Positions 35,441 to 44,502 of a stretch of DNA of 64,000 nucleotides are shown here, in pieces. A program made the translations under genes and the position numbers. This stretch comes from an uncultured Flavobacteriaceae bacterium (GTDB taxonomy: Bacteria; Bacteroidota; Bacteroidia; Flavobacteriales; Flavobacteriaceae). The notes under the pieces were generated by a model. That model was not told where the DNA came from. It did not search any database and saw nothing but the letters and a program-made list of their open reading frames with translations. The stretch spans positions 62,001 through 126,000 of the forward strand of contig CANLCJ010000005.1 of NCBI GenBank assembly GCA_947489085.1. The letters run 5' to 3'. Numbering within the stretch: position 1 is the stretch's first letter; each line of letters starts with the position of its first letter.

Positions 35441-36088
35441 TTAATTTGTACGAATTATCGAGTAAATAACGATATAGGGTGTAATTTCAAGTGCGCAAAG
35501 ATACAAAATAAAATAAAACAAGTTTCGTTTAATTTCATTTTGGTAGCCTTTAAACGTTGTAATTAGACCGCTAACATTCAGTAGAAAAATTAATATTATA
35601 ACGCTGTATAGCAAGTTTTTTTGTGGTGCTACGCTAAAGGTTAGAAAGGCGTTTATAGGAAGTAAAATAATACCAATATAGTTCTTATAGCTTATTTTTT
35701 GAAAAAGATAACGATCTATCATGTCATCAATTTCAAACAAACTGGCAATTAACCGTTCCAAAAGCACTTTAGCAAGAATAAAAGTAGCAGATCCAAACAA
35801 TAGCTTAATCATTAGAGCGGGAGTAACAGTGTCTATAATACTAAAGCACTTTAACCCTATCGAAGCAAAAATAGAAATGGCAACGATTAAATTTATAAAT
35901 AGGAACCCATCGTGGTAATCCAAGAATTTTTGATCTCGACTGTATATCTTTAAATACTTGGAATTTCCTAAAACAAGAATAAAGTCGTAGAACCGTGCAG
36001 GCGCTATAGCTTTAGCCAATGCTATAGTTAGAAGGCCCAAAACCATTAAGGCCGTTAAGAGTGTGTGCGATGGTATTTCTCTTAGCAT
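35441..36088 (-). CDS. DUF4271 membrane protein
   Basis: 215 residues with about five to six hydrophobic helices ('TLLTALMVLGLLTIALAKAI', 'FLFINLIVAISIFASIGLKCF', 'NLLYSVIILIFLLNVSGLITTF', 'LCALEITPYIVIYSII'). This Bacteroidota family usually sits directly before hemD. Function unknown. Confidence 0.85.
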   Translation of the reverse strand: MLREIPSHTLLTALMVLGLLTIALAKAIAPARFYDFILVLGNSKYLKIYSRDQKFLDYHDGFLFINLIVAISIFASIGLKCFSIIDTVTPALMIKLLFGSATFILAKVLLERLIASLFEIDDMIDRYLFQKISYKNYIGIILLPINAFLTFSVAPQKNLLYSVIILIFLLNVSGLITTFKGYQNEIKRNLFYFILYLCALEITPYIVIYSIIRTN

Positions 36089-36165
36089 GGTCTAAAATTA
36101 TCATAAAATTGTTAGATCGCGTTAAATATTGCGGAATTTTTCAAAAAAAGAATAGCTTAAAAATG

Positions 36166-36173
36166 TACATTTG
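36166..36173 (+). promoter_or_regulatory. -7 element of the glycosyltransferase-pyrC operon
   Basis: TACATTTG (TAnnTTTG), 18 bases before the glycosyltransferase ATG, in the divergent gap with DUF4271. Confidence 0.4.
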
Positions 36174-36191
36174 TCCTTGTTATTTATTTAG

Positions 36192-36920
36192 ATGAAGGAC
36201 GCAGTTGTAATTATTCCAACATACAATGAGATTGAAAATATAGAGGCGATAGTAAGAGCTGTGTTTTCAGAATCTAAGAGTATACACATACTCATAGTAG
36301 ACGATAATTCTCCAGACGGAACTGCCGAAGCTGTTAAGGCATTGCAAAATGAGTTTGAAGGCAAGCTGCATTTAAAGCAAAGATCTAAAAAAGCGGGTTT
36401 AGGTACGGCCTATATTTTAGGATTTAACTGGAGTTTGGTAAGGCATTACAATTATGTTTTCGAGATGGATGCAGATTTCTCCCATAACCCTAAAGATTTA
36501 CAGCGTTTGTATAATGCTTGTGCTATAGATGGTGCAGATATGTCCATTGGGTCTAGATATTTAACAGGTGTAAACGTAGTAAATTGGCCTATGAGTAGAG
36601 TACTTATGTCTTATATGGCGTCTAAGTACGTGAGATTAATTACAGGAATGGCTATTAACGATACCACTGCGGGATTTGTATGTTACAAGCGCGAAGTGTT
36701 AGAGACTTTAAATTTGAGGAAAATCAAATTTATAGGCTATGCGTTTCAAATAGAAATGAAATTTAAAACGTATTTAAAGCAATTTAAAATTGTAGAAGTA
36801 CCTGTAATATTTACAGATAGAACCAAGGGCGAATCGAAATTGAGTTCAGGAATCATTTCTGAAGCTGTGTTTGGCGTAATATCTATGAAAATTAAAAGTT
36901 TATTTAAAGGAAAAGATTAG
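36192..36920 (+). CDS. Polyprenol-phosphate mannose synthase-like glycosyltransferase (GT2)
   Basis: 242 residues of GT-A fold. 'VVIIPTYNEIENIEAIV' at the start, 'ILIVDDNSPDGTAE', the metal-binding 'FEMDADFSHNP' and 'DTTAGFVCYKR' match the dolichyl-phosphate mannose synthase group. No membrane domain is fused. It probably loads a sugar on a polyprenyl phosphate carrier for envelope glycans. One base separates it from pyrC. Confidence 0.9.
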   Translation: MKDAVVIIPTYNEIENIEAIVRAVFSESKSIHILIVDDNSPDGTAEAVKALQNEFEGKLHLKQRSKKAGLGTAYILGFNWSLVRHYNYVFEMDADFSHNPKDLQRLYNACAIDGADMSIGSRYLTGVNVVNWPMSRVLMSYMASKYVRLITGMAINDTTAGFVCYKREVLETLNLRKIKFIGYAFQIEMKFKTYLKQFKIVEVPVIFTDRTKGESKLSSGIISEAVFGVISMKIKSLFKGKD

Positions 36921-36921
36921 A

Positions 36922-38262
36922 ATGAAAAGAACACTCATAAAAAATGCAAAAATTGTTAATGAAGGCACAATTTTTAATGGAGATATCTTAATTGAAGGAG
37001 AGCGTATTAAACAAATACAAGATTCTATAAGTGCTAAATGGGCCGATGTGCAAATTATAGATGCAGAGGGCAAGTATGTATTGCCGGGCGCTATAGACGA
37101 TCAAGTACATTTTAGAGAGCCAGGGCTTACGCATAAGGCGAACATAGAAACAGAATCTAAGGCAGCCTTAGCAGGTGGTATTACGTCGTTTATAGAAATG
37201 CCAAACACCAATCCACAAACTACAACAATAGAAAAGTTAGAAGAAAAGTTTGCGATAGCAGCAAAAACATCATCTGCAAACTACTCGTTTATGTTTGGCG
37301 GTACAAACGATAATTTAGAGGAAATAAAAAAATTGGACGAAAGTTCGGTAGCTGGTTTAAAATTATTTTTAGGGTCTTCTACAGGTAATATGTTGGTGGA
37401 CGATCCAGAGATTTTAGAAAAAATATTTAAAAGTACCAATCTTGTAATATCTGTACATTGCGAAGACGAAGCTACTATCAAAGAAAATTTAAAAGCTCAT
37501 ATCGAAGCGTATGGCGAGGACATTCCTATAGAGAAGCACCCCACTATTCGCAGTGAACGGGCCTGTTTTTTATCATCTTCAACAGCTATAAAATTGGCAA
37601 AGGAAACAGGGGCTAGGCTTCATGTATTTCATTTATCTACCGCTATCGAAACAGCTTTATTTACCAATAAAATTCCTTTAAAAGATAAGAAGATTACTGC
37701 CGAGGTTTGTATACACCATTTATGGTTTACAGATAAAGATTATAAAGAAAAAGGCACTTTTATAAAATGGAATCCAGCTGTAAAAACGGCTGAAGACAGA
37801 GAAGGCTTATGGAAAGCACTTTTGGACGATAGAATAGACGTTATAGCAACAGACCATGCGCCACACACGCTCGAAGAAAAGCAAAATAACTACACCAAGG
37901 CACCATCGGGTGGGCCTTTAGTACAACACGCGTTGCCAGCCATGTTAGAAATGTACCATAAAGGTAAAATTTCTATAGAAAAAGTGGTAGAAAAAATGTG
38001 CCATAACCCTGCTATTTTATTTCAGGTAAAAGATAGAGGCTACATAAGAGAAGGGTATTTTGCAGATTTGGTTTTGGTAGATTTAAACAGCCCTTGGACC
38101 GTAAAAAGCGAAAATATTTTATACAAATGTGGGTGGTCGCCTTTCGAGGGGTCTACCTTTAAGTCTAGAATAACGCATACATTATTAAACGGAAGTTTAG
38201 TGTACCATAATTTTAAGTTTTTACCTGTAAAAAGTGCAAAACGATTAACTTTTAATAGATGA
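36922..38262 (+). CDS. pyrC: Dihydroorotase (multifunctional-complex type)
   Basis: 446 residues of the amidohydrolase superfamily, third step of pyrimidine synthesis. 'DDQVHFREPG' (59-68), Lys 147 in 'AGLKLFLGSS' as the bridging lysine, His in 'VHCEDEA', His in 'HVFHLST', and Asp in 'IATDHAPH' near 313 are present. The first His of the usual HxH zinc motif is Gln 61. It ends overlapping the next gene by ATGA, so translation is coupled. Confidence 0.9.
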   Translation: MKRTLIKNAKIVNEGTIFNGDILIEGERIKQIQDSISAKWADVQIIDAEGKYVLPGAIDDQVHFREPGLTHKANIETESKAALAGGITSFIEMPNTNPQTTTIEKLEEKFAIAAKTSSANYSFMFGGTNDNLEEIKKLDESSVAGLKLFLGSSTGNMLVDDPEILEKIFKSTNLVISVHCEDEATIKENLKAHIEAYGEDIPIEKHPTIRSERACFLSSSTAIKLAKETGARLHVFHLSTAIETALFTNKIPLKDKKITAEVCIHHLWFTDKDYKEKGTFIKWNPAVKTAEDREGLWKALLDDRIDVIATDHAPHTLEEKQNNYTKAPSGGPLVQHALPAMLEMYHKGKISIEKVVEKMCHNPAILFQVKDRGYIREGYFADLVLVDLNSPWTVKSENILYKCGWSPFEGSTFKSRITHTLLNGSLVYHNFKFLPVKSAKRLTFNR

Positions 38263-38741
38263 TGTTAAGACACACATTACTCCTTTTTGTAATGCTATTA
38301 ACCATAGTATCTTGCTATGAGCTTAATGCTCCCAAAAAACCAGAAAATCTTATCGCTAAAGATAAAATGATACAGATTTTGATGGACGCAAAATTAATGA
38401 GTAATGGTATAACAGGAATAGATAAGAGGGTTTTAGACAGCTCTAATATAGAGCCACAAAACTACATATACGAAAAACACAATATAGATAGTGTGCAATT
38501 TGCGCAAAGCAATGCGTATTACAGTTACCACTTAGAGGAGTATAAGGAGATTTACGAAACGTTGAAGGACACACTTCTAAAATTGAAAAAGCACTATAAG
38601 ACGGTTGTCGAAACAAAGAAAAAAGAAAAGAAAAAGCAAGATTCTTTAGCGAAATTAAAGAAAGTTAAAGACACTATAGCCAAAGAAAAACACGAAACAA
38701 AAGATAAGGGCGCTAACCCCGATCTTTCAAAAAAGTCTTAG
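38259..38741 (+). CDS. DUF4296 lipoprotein
   Basis: 160 residues. The signal peptide with lipobox 'LTIVSC' puts the lipidated Cys at 19. The middle ('MIQILMDAKLMSNGI', 'YIYEKHNIDSVQFAQSNAYY') is the DUF4296 domain, and the tail from about 115 is a Lys/Glu-rich helix. Starts at either of two tandem ATGs inside the pyrC stop. The 3' end overlaps the convergent epimerase gene by 29 bases. Function unknown. Confidence 0.87.
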   Translation: MMLRHTLLLFVMLLTIVSCYELNAPKKPENLIAKDKMIQILMDAKLMSNGITGIDKRVLDSSNIEPQNYIYEKHNIDSVQFAQSNAYYSYHLEEYKEIYETLKDTLLKLKKHYKTVVETKKKEKKKQDSLAKLKKVKDTIAKEKHETKDKGANPDLSKKS

Positions 38742-39726
38742 AAATACGACGTATAGACGTTTCGATGGTATTAAAATTATAATCCAATAAAGTAACAAGC
38801 TTCGAATTACTATAATGCGTTTTGTTTTGTAGTGTTTTAGCCAAATTCTTGGTTAGCCTTCTGTCCCTCCTAGTAATGGTATGTGCCAACCAATCTAAGC
38901 GCCACCCTATACTTAACAACCAAGGTTTAGCCAGTTTTTTAGGAGGTTTTACGTTTAAAGCTTTAGCGGTAAATTGTAAAAAAGATTTGTAAGACCAGTT
39001 TTCTGCAACCAAAATAAAGCGTTCGTTTTTTATATCGCTTTTTAGCAGTGTTACCATGATATTAACAACATCCTCTACATCGACCAAGCCCACAGTACCC
39101 GATGTAAAAAAGTTGAGACCTTGGTAAATACGCATAAACAAATAACTTGAGCTGTACTGCCAAGAGCCAGAACCTAGAATAACCCCAGGATTAACAATTA
39201 CAGCATCTAATCCCTCTTGTGTGCCACGCCATACCTCCATTTCTGCACCATATTTTGTTATAGCGTACACCCCATTTTCATCTTCGGTATTCCATGTGGT
39301 TTTTTCAGTAGCATCTACCTGTTTTAAGGGCTTGCCAATTGTAGCTATAGAACTAACATGGCAAAGTTTTTTTACAGTTTTAGAAGCAATACAAAGGTTA
39401 ACAATATTGGCAGTACCAGTTATATTCGCACAGCGCAATTGTTTGTATTTATTTGGAGAAAAGCTAACAAGAGCAGCACAGTGGTAAACATACTCTACAT
39501 CTTGAAAAGCAGTCTCTAAGGCTGGAACGTCTAAAATATTAGCCTCAACCCATTCAATTTGTTTAAATAAGGCATCATAATTTTTAGTATAATAAGAAAA
39601 AACGGTTTTAACGTCTGCCAACTTTGCTTTAGTTCTATATGTAGCTCTAACAATTTCATTTTCAGAAATTAACTTAAAAAGCAAATGTGCGCCTACTAAA
39701 CCTGTACCCCCCGTAACTAGAATCAT
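38713..39726 (-). CDS. NAD-dependent epimerase/dehydratase-family protein
   Basis: Extended SDR of 337 residues from the ATG at 39726 (MILVTGGTGLVGAHLL). An upstream in-frame start at 39759 would add 11 residues before the Rossmann strand and is unlikely. The NAD-binding GGTGLVG is at residues 6-12, and the catalytic YxxxK is 'YAITKYGAE'. C-terminal region resembles sterol/dihydroflavonol reductases. Substrate unknown. The neighbourhood with DUF4296 and tyrS is conserved in the family. Confidence 0.87.
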   Translation of the reverse strand: MILVTGGTGLVGAHLLFKLISENEIVRATYRTKAKLADVKTVFSYYTKNYDALFKQIEWVEANILDVPALETAFQDVEYVYHCAALVSFSPNKYKQLRCANITGTANIVNLCIASKTVKKLCHVSSIATIGKPLKQVDATEKTTWNTEDENGVYAITKYGAEMEVWRGTQEGLDAVIVNPGVILGSGSWQYSSSYLFMRIYQGLNFFTSGTVGLVDVEDVVNIMVTLLKSDIKNERFILVAENWSYKSFLQFTAKALNVKPPKKLAKPWLLSIGWRLDWLAHTITRRDRRLTKNLAKTLQNKTHYSNSKLVTLLDYNFNTIETSIRRISKTFLKDRG

Positions 39727-39779
39727 AGCTCTAAAGTAAAGAATTATTAAGAATGACAACCTATTTCTAGCTGTATTTT

Positions 39780-39787
39780 TATATTTG
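39780..39787 (+). promoter_or_regulatory. tyrS -7 promoter element
   Basis: TATATTTG (TAnnTTTG), 25 bases before the tyrS ATG, in the divergent gap with the epimerase gene. Confidence 0.45.
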
Positions 39788-39812
39788 CGCTAGTTTTTTA
39801 AATTGATATAAA

Positions 39813-41108
39813 ATGATAAAGAATTTCGTAGAAGAATTAACATGGCGAGGTATGATACATACTGTAATGCCTGGGGCAGAAGAACATTTAAAGGAAGGCA
39901 TGCGAAGTGCTTATGTTGGTTTCGATCCTACGGCCGATTCTTTACATATAGGTAATCTGGTGCCCATTATGTTATTAGCACATTTCCAACGTTGTGGGCA
40001 CAAGCCCGTTGCATTAGTTGGTGGAGCTACTGGTATGATAGGAGACCCTTCGGGCAAATCTAGTGAACGAAACTTATTAGATGAAAAAACATTGCGCCAC
40101 AACCAAGATGCTATTAAAAACCAATTGGCACATTTTCTAGATTTTGAAAGCGATGCACAAAATGCAGCATTGCTTGTTAATAATTACGATTGGATGAAAG
40201 AGTTCTCATTTCTCGAATTTATTAGAGATGTAGGGAAGCATATTACTGTAAATTATATGATGGCCAAAGATTCTGTGAAAAACAGAATAGCTTCAGAAGC
40301 CTCGGAAGGGATGAGTTTTACCGAATTTACATACCAACTCGTACAAGGTTACGATTTTTTACATTTATATAAAGCCAATGCGTGTTCTATACAAATGGGA
40401 GGTAGCGACCAATGGGGAAATATCACTACAGGAACAGAATTAATACGCCGTATAGCAGGAGGCAAAGGTTACGCTGTAACCTGCCCGCTTATTACAAAAT
40501 CCGACGGTTCTAAATTTGGAAAGTCCGAAGGCGGTAACGTGTGGTTAGATTCCAAAAGAACATCACCCTATAAATTCTACCAATACTGGCTTAACTCTAG
40601 CGATGAAGATGCAGAGAAATATATCAAGATTTTTACATTTTTAGATGAAGCTAGTATAACAGCTCTAATTGAAACTCATAAGGAGGCACCGCACATGCGT
40701 GTATTGCAAAAGCGATTAGCAGAAGAGATCACTACAATGGTACACTCTAAAGAGGCCTTAGATAATGCTGTTAAGGCAAGTAATATCTTATTTGGTAAAT
40801 CTACAAGCGAAGATTTAAAGCATTTAGACGAGCAAACGTTTTTAGATGTTTTCGAAGGCGTAAAACAAACCGAAATAGATAAATCTTTAATAATTGATGG
40901 TTTGGATATGATAGGGGCATTGGCAGATAAAGGCGATTTTTTAAAGTCGAATGCAGAAGCAAGACGCGCTTTAAAAGAAAACTCTATAGCCGTAAATAAA
41001 ACAAAAATTGGTGCAGATTATAAAATAACAGAAGCAGATTTAATAAATGATAAATTTGTGTTGCTGCAACGTGGTAAAAAGAATTATTTCGTATTAAAAG
41101 TTAAATAA
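39813..41108 (+). CDS. tyrS: Tyrosine--tRNA ligase
   Basis: Class I synthetase, 431 residues. The HIGH-type motif is '[11 protein letters not shown]' near residues 39-49 and the KMSKS-type motif is '[10 protein letters not shown]' near 230. The substrate-binding '[13 protein letters not shown]' and '[11 protein letters not shown]' are intact, and a C-terminal S4 RNA-binding domain ('[10 protein letters not shown]') is present. Confidence 0.97.
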   Translation: MIKNFVEELTWRGMIHTVMPGAEEHLKEGMRSAYVGFDPTADSLHIGNLVPIMLLAHFQRCGHKPVALVGGATGMIGDPSGKSSERNLLDEKTLRHNQDAIKNQLAHFLDFESDAQNAALLVNNYDWMKEFSFLEFIRDVGKHITVNYMMAKDSVKNRIASEASEGMSFTEFTYQLVQGYDFLHLYKANACSIQMGGSDQWGNITTGTELIRRIAGGKGYAVTCPLITKSDGSKFGKSEGGNVWLDSKRTSPYKFYQYWLNSSDEDAEKYIKIFTFLDEASITALIETHKEAPHMRVLQKRLAEEITTMVHSKEALDNAVKASNILFGKSTSEDLKHLDEQTFLDVFEGVKQTEIDKSLIIDGLDMIGALADKGDFLKSNAEARRALKENSIAVNKTKIGADYKITEADLINDKFVLLQRGKKNYFVLKVK

Positions 41109-41180
41109 TACGATTTGCGAATAACAATTCAACATACTTATGCAAAATTATTAGCCATAAAGCACCAGTTTTAGAAATAC

Positions 41181-41216
41181 AAAAAAAGCTTTTCATTAAT
41201 GTGAAAAGCTTTTTTT
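41181..41216. terminator. tyrS terminator (symmetrical, 14-bp stem)
   Basis: AAAAAAAGCTTTTC and GAAAAGCTTTTTTT form a perfect 14-bp stem with an 8-base loop, A-rich on one side and T-rich on the other, so it works in either direction. Confidence 0.85.
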
Positions 41217-41219
41217 GTA

Positions 41220-41382
41220 AAGCCTATATAGGCTTAAAATAATTTAGATTTACTTAGCAAGATAAGTTTTATATAAAAAGGCCGTCTTTGCAGACAGCCT
41301 TTTCTCTAAACTAACCAACTTACTAAAATAATCTTTCTTAATCTTAGCAAGGGGTAAGTCGAAGCAATTACTAGCGACTTAC
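41220..41382. other. Cluster of inverted repeats in the tyrS-YHS gap
   Basis: Besides the two terminators, this gap holds a perfect 16-bp palindrome AAGCCTATATAGGCTT (41220-41235) and arms GTAAGTCG (41354-41361) and CGACTTAC (41375-41382). The latter lies in the 3' untranslated region of the YHS gene. No gene is visible. Confidence 0.4.
41275..41305 (-). terminator. Terminator of the YHS protein gene
   Basis: AAAAGGC-C-GTCT and AGAC-A-GCCTTTT pair around TTGC with one mismatch. It is about 90 bases beyond the YHS stop on the minus strand. Confidence 0.65.
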
Positions 41383-41394
41383 AAGAAATTTTAC

Positions 41395-41841
41395 TTATTT
41401 GGAAATTTTAACATTTTCCCATTGTTTGTCGGCTTCTGTTCTTAGCGCTTCAGGATCATTTTCATTCCAAAGTTTTAAGGTATTTGTGCCCCACGAGTTA
41501 TAGAACAAGTACAACTTATCGTCTTTTATTAAAAACGTTTCAGGGTCTATACCCACCTTCTTGCCTTTTTGAGCTATAGCATAAGCACAGTAGCCTCCAT
41601 ATTGGGGTACATATTTTTTTGGATTCTTCTTAAAAAGGGCTAAGTTTTCTTTAGAAACAAATTTATATTTAGCACCATCGTAATCTGTGCTATAGTTTTT
41701 ATCGCCTTTTAGAGCTTCGTTATTAAAGTAGGCTACAACATCATAACCATCAGCAATATAACCTTTGCTTAAGTTGTAATCTATATTTTGAGCGTAGAGA
41801 GATGTTACAAAGAGTAAAAATACCAGTGTCAATGATTTCAT
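41395..41841 (-). CDS. YHS-domain secreted protein
   Basis: 148 residues. A signal peptide (to about residue 17, ending LYAQ) and a single YHS domain: 'GYIADGYDVVAYFNNEALKG', 'YKFVSKENLALFKKNP' and 'YGGYCAYAIAQKGKKVGIDP'. YHS domains are often linked to metal or haem handling. The single Cys (in GGYCAY) could be a ligand. Periplasmic; role unknown. Confidence 0.88.
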   Translation of the reverse strand: MKSLTLVFLLFVTSLYAQNIDYNLSKGYIADGYDVVAYFNNEALKGDKNYSTDYDGAKYKFVSKENLALFKKNPKKYVPQYGGYCAYAIAQKGKKVGIDPETFLIKDDKLYLFYNSWGTNTLKLWNENDPEALRTEADKQWENVKISK

Positions 41842-41901
41842 AATAAAAATTTAAGTGATTCTTATGTGAATTAAGTCGTAAATACTGTAGAATAGTTACG
41901 T

Positions 41902-42879
41902 TTATAATACCATTAAATTGCAGCCTCTTATATCTGCATTATCAAAACGTCCAATAACCTCGAACGTTCCGTTTTGGTGTACGCGGCCAAGGTCTTGTGT
42001 TGCAATAAAAGCGCAAGAATTAATGTTTGCCAAATCTATAATATTTAACCCACCAGCTTTATTGCCATCTATTAATGTTAAAGGGTCTTCGGTATCTCTG
42101 GTTAAAACTTTCATCCAAGGCGGAGTACTGTAAATACCATCACTTTTAGAGTAAGCTTGGCTTAATAACTCTGTCATGCCGTACTCGCTATGTATGTGTG
42201 TAACACCAAACCCTTTTTTTAAAATAGCATGCAACTCGGCTCTAATCAGCTCTTTTCGGCGTCCCTTCATGCCACCAGTTTCCATTACAATAGTGTGTTT
42301 AAGGTTAAAAGTTGTGTGCTCAACCAAATCTAAAAGCGCAAAAGACACACCAATTAGTAAAACTTTCTTTCCGCTACCATCTAATAGGGCTAGTTTTTTA
42401 GCCAATTCGGAGATATTATTCAAATAAAAGCCGCTATCAGCAGATTTAGAAGCTTGTATCAAATGGTTAACCATGTAAGTTAAAGAAGAACCTTCACGCT
42501 CTAAATAAGCGGGCAATAAAGCTAGTACAGTATAATCTTCGATGTTGCCATAGTGTAGTTTAAAACATTCGCTAAAACTTTTGGTATATACCTCAATATC
42601 ACTTACCAGATGTCTGCTGGTTTGTTTTCCAGTTGTTCCAGAGCTGGTAAATACAACAGAGGGGTCTAAATGTTTTAAAATAACATTTTTAGTTTTAAAA
42701 AAATCGATAGGGAGGAAGGGAATGTCTCGAAATGTTTTGACATCACTAGGGTGTTTGTAAAGCAAATCGCAAAAGGAACGGTAAACACTATTGTTTTCAA
42801 ACTGAAATTTAAACACATCGAGAGCTAAAGCCTCAAAAGACGTCGTATTGGCGCTATTAAAAATGGTGTCTACATTCAT
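41902..42879 (-). CDS. LuxE-like acyl-protein synthetase / acyltransferase
   Basis: 325 residues of the acyl-adenylate superfamily branch containing LuxE. 'FTSSGTTGKQTS' near residue 77 is the AMP-binding loop. 'FLPIDFFKTKNV' upstream and 'HSEYGMTELLSQAYS' near 235 are the family blocks. The protein ends with 'IGRFDNADIRGCN'. No luciferase genes are nearby, so it probably activates an acyl group for another pathway. Confidence 0.87.
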   Translation of the reverse strand: MNVDTIFNSANTTSFEALALDVFKFQFENNSVYRSFCDLLYKHPSDVKTFRDIPFLPIDFFKTKNVILKHLDPSVVFTSSGTTGKQTSRHLVSDIEVYTKSFSECFKLHYGNIEDYTVLALLPAYLEREGSSLTYMVNHLIQASKSADSGFYLNNISELAKKLALLDGSGKKVLLIGVSFALLDLVEHTTFNLKHTIVMETGGMKGRRKELIRAELHAILKKGFGVTHIHSEYGMTELLSQAYSKSDGIYSTPPWMKVLTRDTEDPLTLIDGNKAGGLNIIDLANINSCAFIATQDLGRVHQNGTFEVIGRFDNADIRGCNLMVL

Positions 42880-42926
42880 AAAATTACATTGCTATAAAGC
42901 GCAGGTATATCGCGATTCATTCAATA

Positions 42927-42934
42927 CAAAAATA
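42927..42934 (-). promoter_or_regulatory. -7 element of the LuxE-like gene
   Basis: The minus strand reads TATTTTTG, 47 bases before the ATG. Confidence 0.4.
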
Positions 42935-43030
42935 TGTAATTAAGACACTATAATACTTTGGAAGTGGGTTTATTTTGCATACAAAGTGCGTCTGCTACTT
43001 TATCTAAAAACGTCAACTAAGAAATACAAC

Positions 43031-43363
43031 CTAACGAATAATTAATTTACGAGATTCGCTTACACCACGTTCTGTAATTTCTAAAATGTAAACGCCAGAC
43101 TTTAAGCTGGCTATATCTAAACGCTCTCTTACTGTAAGATTACCTATTATAAGTTTACCAAGCACATCATATACAGAGATGCTTTTAGGGCTATTAAGCG
43201 TACTAGTAATAGAAATAGTTGAGGTGCTTGCCGCCGCAGGGTTAGGATAAACCGAGAGCCCCTTAATGGTATGAGGAGGTTGCTTTGCGTTTTGCGCGGT
43301 AGCTGTGTATGTTATTAAAGCAAACATCAAAACGAAAAAAAAGGTAGCGTAATGGTGCTTCAT
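43031..43363 (-). CDS. Minimal T9SS type A sorting-domain protein
   Basis: 110 residues composed almost only of a signal peptide (to about residue 23, ending TATAQ) and a T9SS C-terminal sorting domain: 'LSVYPNPAAAS', 'SISVYDVLGKLI', 'LKSGVYILEI' and the terminal 'SRKLIIR'. About ten residues separate the two, so there is no cargo domain. It may be a small surface protein or the remnant of a larger one. ATG start is well placed; no truncation of the frame upstream is evident. Confidence 0.85.
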   Translation of the reverse strand: MKHHYATFFFVLMFALITYTATAQNAKQPPHTIKGLSVYPNPAAASTSTISITSTLNSPKSISVYDVLGKLIIGNLTVRERLDIASLKSGVYILEITERGVSESRKLIIR

Positions 43364-43821
43364 AAAAAAAAGATTTGGTGTAATAAAAATACTATTAAAA
43401 GCTTAATTTTGTTTTATTATATGGTTAAAACTTTATGTTGTACATCGAAAAAAACCAGATGGTATAAGGTTTTGAGGCATTGATTTTAAGAATACTGTAA
43501 TGGTGAGTTATGTCCTAAAAATAAAAGGTGTAATCGCGATAAGTTAAAAGGACATATAATTCGAATAAAATACAGCAGTTACAATGTGTTTGTATTAAAA
43601 AACAGTACCGCTGTACTATTAAAATACAGGCGATATACAACAAAAACAATAAGTCAGTATTAGTTTAAAAATGAAACAAATCTTTAATATGTAATGAAGA
43701 TAAGCTAAGTTAATCTTTAGTTTTTATAGTGTTACTTTAACGTTATTTGTATGGTAACTTTTATAAGTTATAACTAATAGTTCTATATTTACTAATTGAA
43801 TACTAAATTTCACTATTCATA
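43364..43821. other. Gene-free interval between the T9SS mini-protein and the two-component system
   Basis: 458 bases with no plausible ORF. Visible arms: TATGTCCT (43509-43516) with AGGACATA (43549-43556); AATACA (43569-43574) with TGTATT (43591-43596); AGTAC (43604-43608) with GTACT (43613-43617). The sequence is AT-rich, so short arms are expected by chance. The response-regulator promoter must lie in its right half but I cannot point to a consensus. Confidence 0.35.
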
Positions 43822-44499
43822 ATGAATACAAAGGACATTAAAATTCTGTTGGTAGACGATGAGCCAGACATTTTAGAAATTGTAGGCTATAATCTATCTA
43901 GCGAGGGGTATCAAGTTATCACAGCCGAAAACGGTGTTGAAGCTGTAAAAAAGGCAAAAAAAGAATTACCGCAACTTATTATACTAGATGTAATGATGCC
44001 AGAAATGGACGGTATTGAAGCCTGCGAGATTATTAGAAAAAACCCAGAACTTAAAGATGTTGTAATTACATTTCTAACAGCACGAGGAGAGGATTACTCT
44101 CAAGTGGCTGGTTTCGATGCAGGTGCAGACGATTATATTACAAAACCAATAAAGCCTAAAGTATTGGTAAGTAAAGTAAAAGCATTACTTAGGCGTTTTA
44201 AAGAAGATGTAAAGGATACGGTAAAAGTTGGTAATTTAATTATTAATAGAGACGAATATAAAATTATATTAGAGGGCGAAGAAATTATTTTACCACGAAA
44301 AGAATTTGAGCTATTGTCTTTACTAGCCTCTAAGCCGGGAAAAGTGTTTAAACGCGACGAAATATTAGATAAAGTTTGGGGCAACGAGGTAGTAGTTGGC
44401 GGTCGTACCATAGATGTACACATTCGTAAACTAAGAGAGAAAATAGGCGATAAAAGCTTTAAAACGGTAAAAGGTGTAGGCTACAAATTTGTAGATTAA
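43822..44499 (+). CDS. OmpR/PhoB-family response regulator
   Basis: 225 residues. Receiver domain with the acidic pocket 'VDDEP' (11-15), phospho-acceptor Asp 56 in 'LIILDVMMP' and Lys in 'ITKPIKPK'. C-terminal winged-helix DNA-binding domain ends 'GGRTIDVHIRKLREKIGD...KTVKGVGYKF'. It pairs with the histidine kinase 3 bases downstream. Similarity of the pair to PhoB/PhoR suggests phosphate or envelope signalling, but the signal is not shown. Confidence 0.92.
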   Translation: MNTKDIKILLVDDEPDILEIVGYNLSSEGYQVITAENGVEAVKKAKKELPQLIILDVMMPEMDGIEACEIIRKNPELKDVVITFLTARGEDYSQVAGFDAGADDYITKPIKPKVLVSKVKALLRRFKEDVKDTVKVGNLIINRDEYKIILEGEEIILPRKEFELLSLLASKPGKVFKRDEILDKVWGNEVVVGGRTIDVHIRKLREKIGDKSFKTVKGVGYKFVD

Positions 44500-44502
44500 C
44501 GC

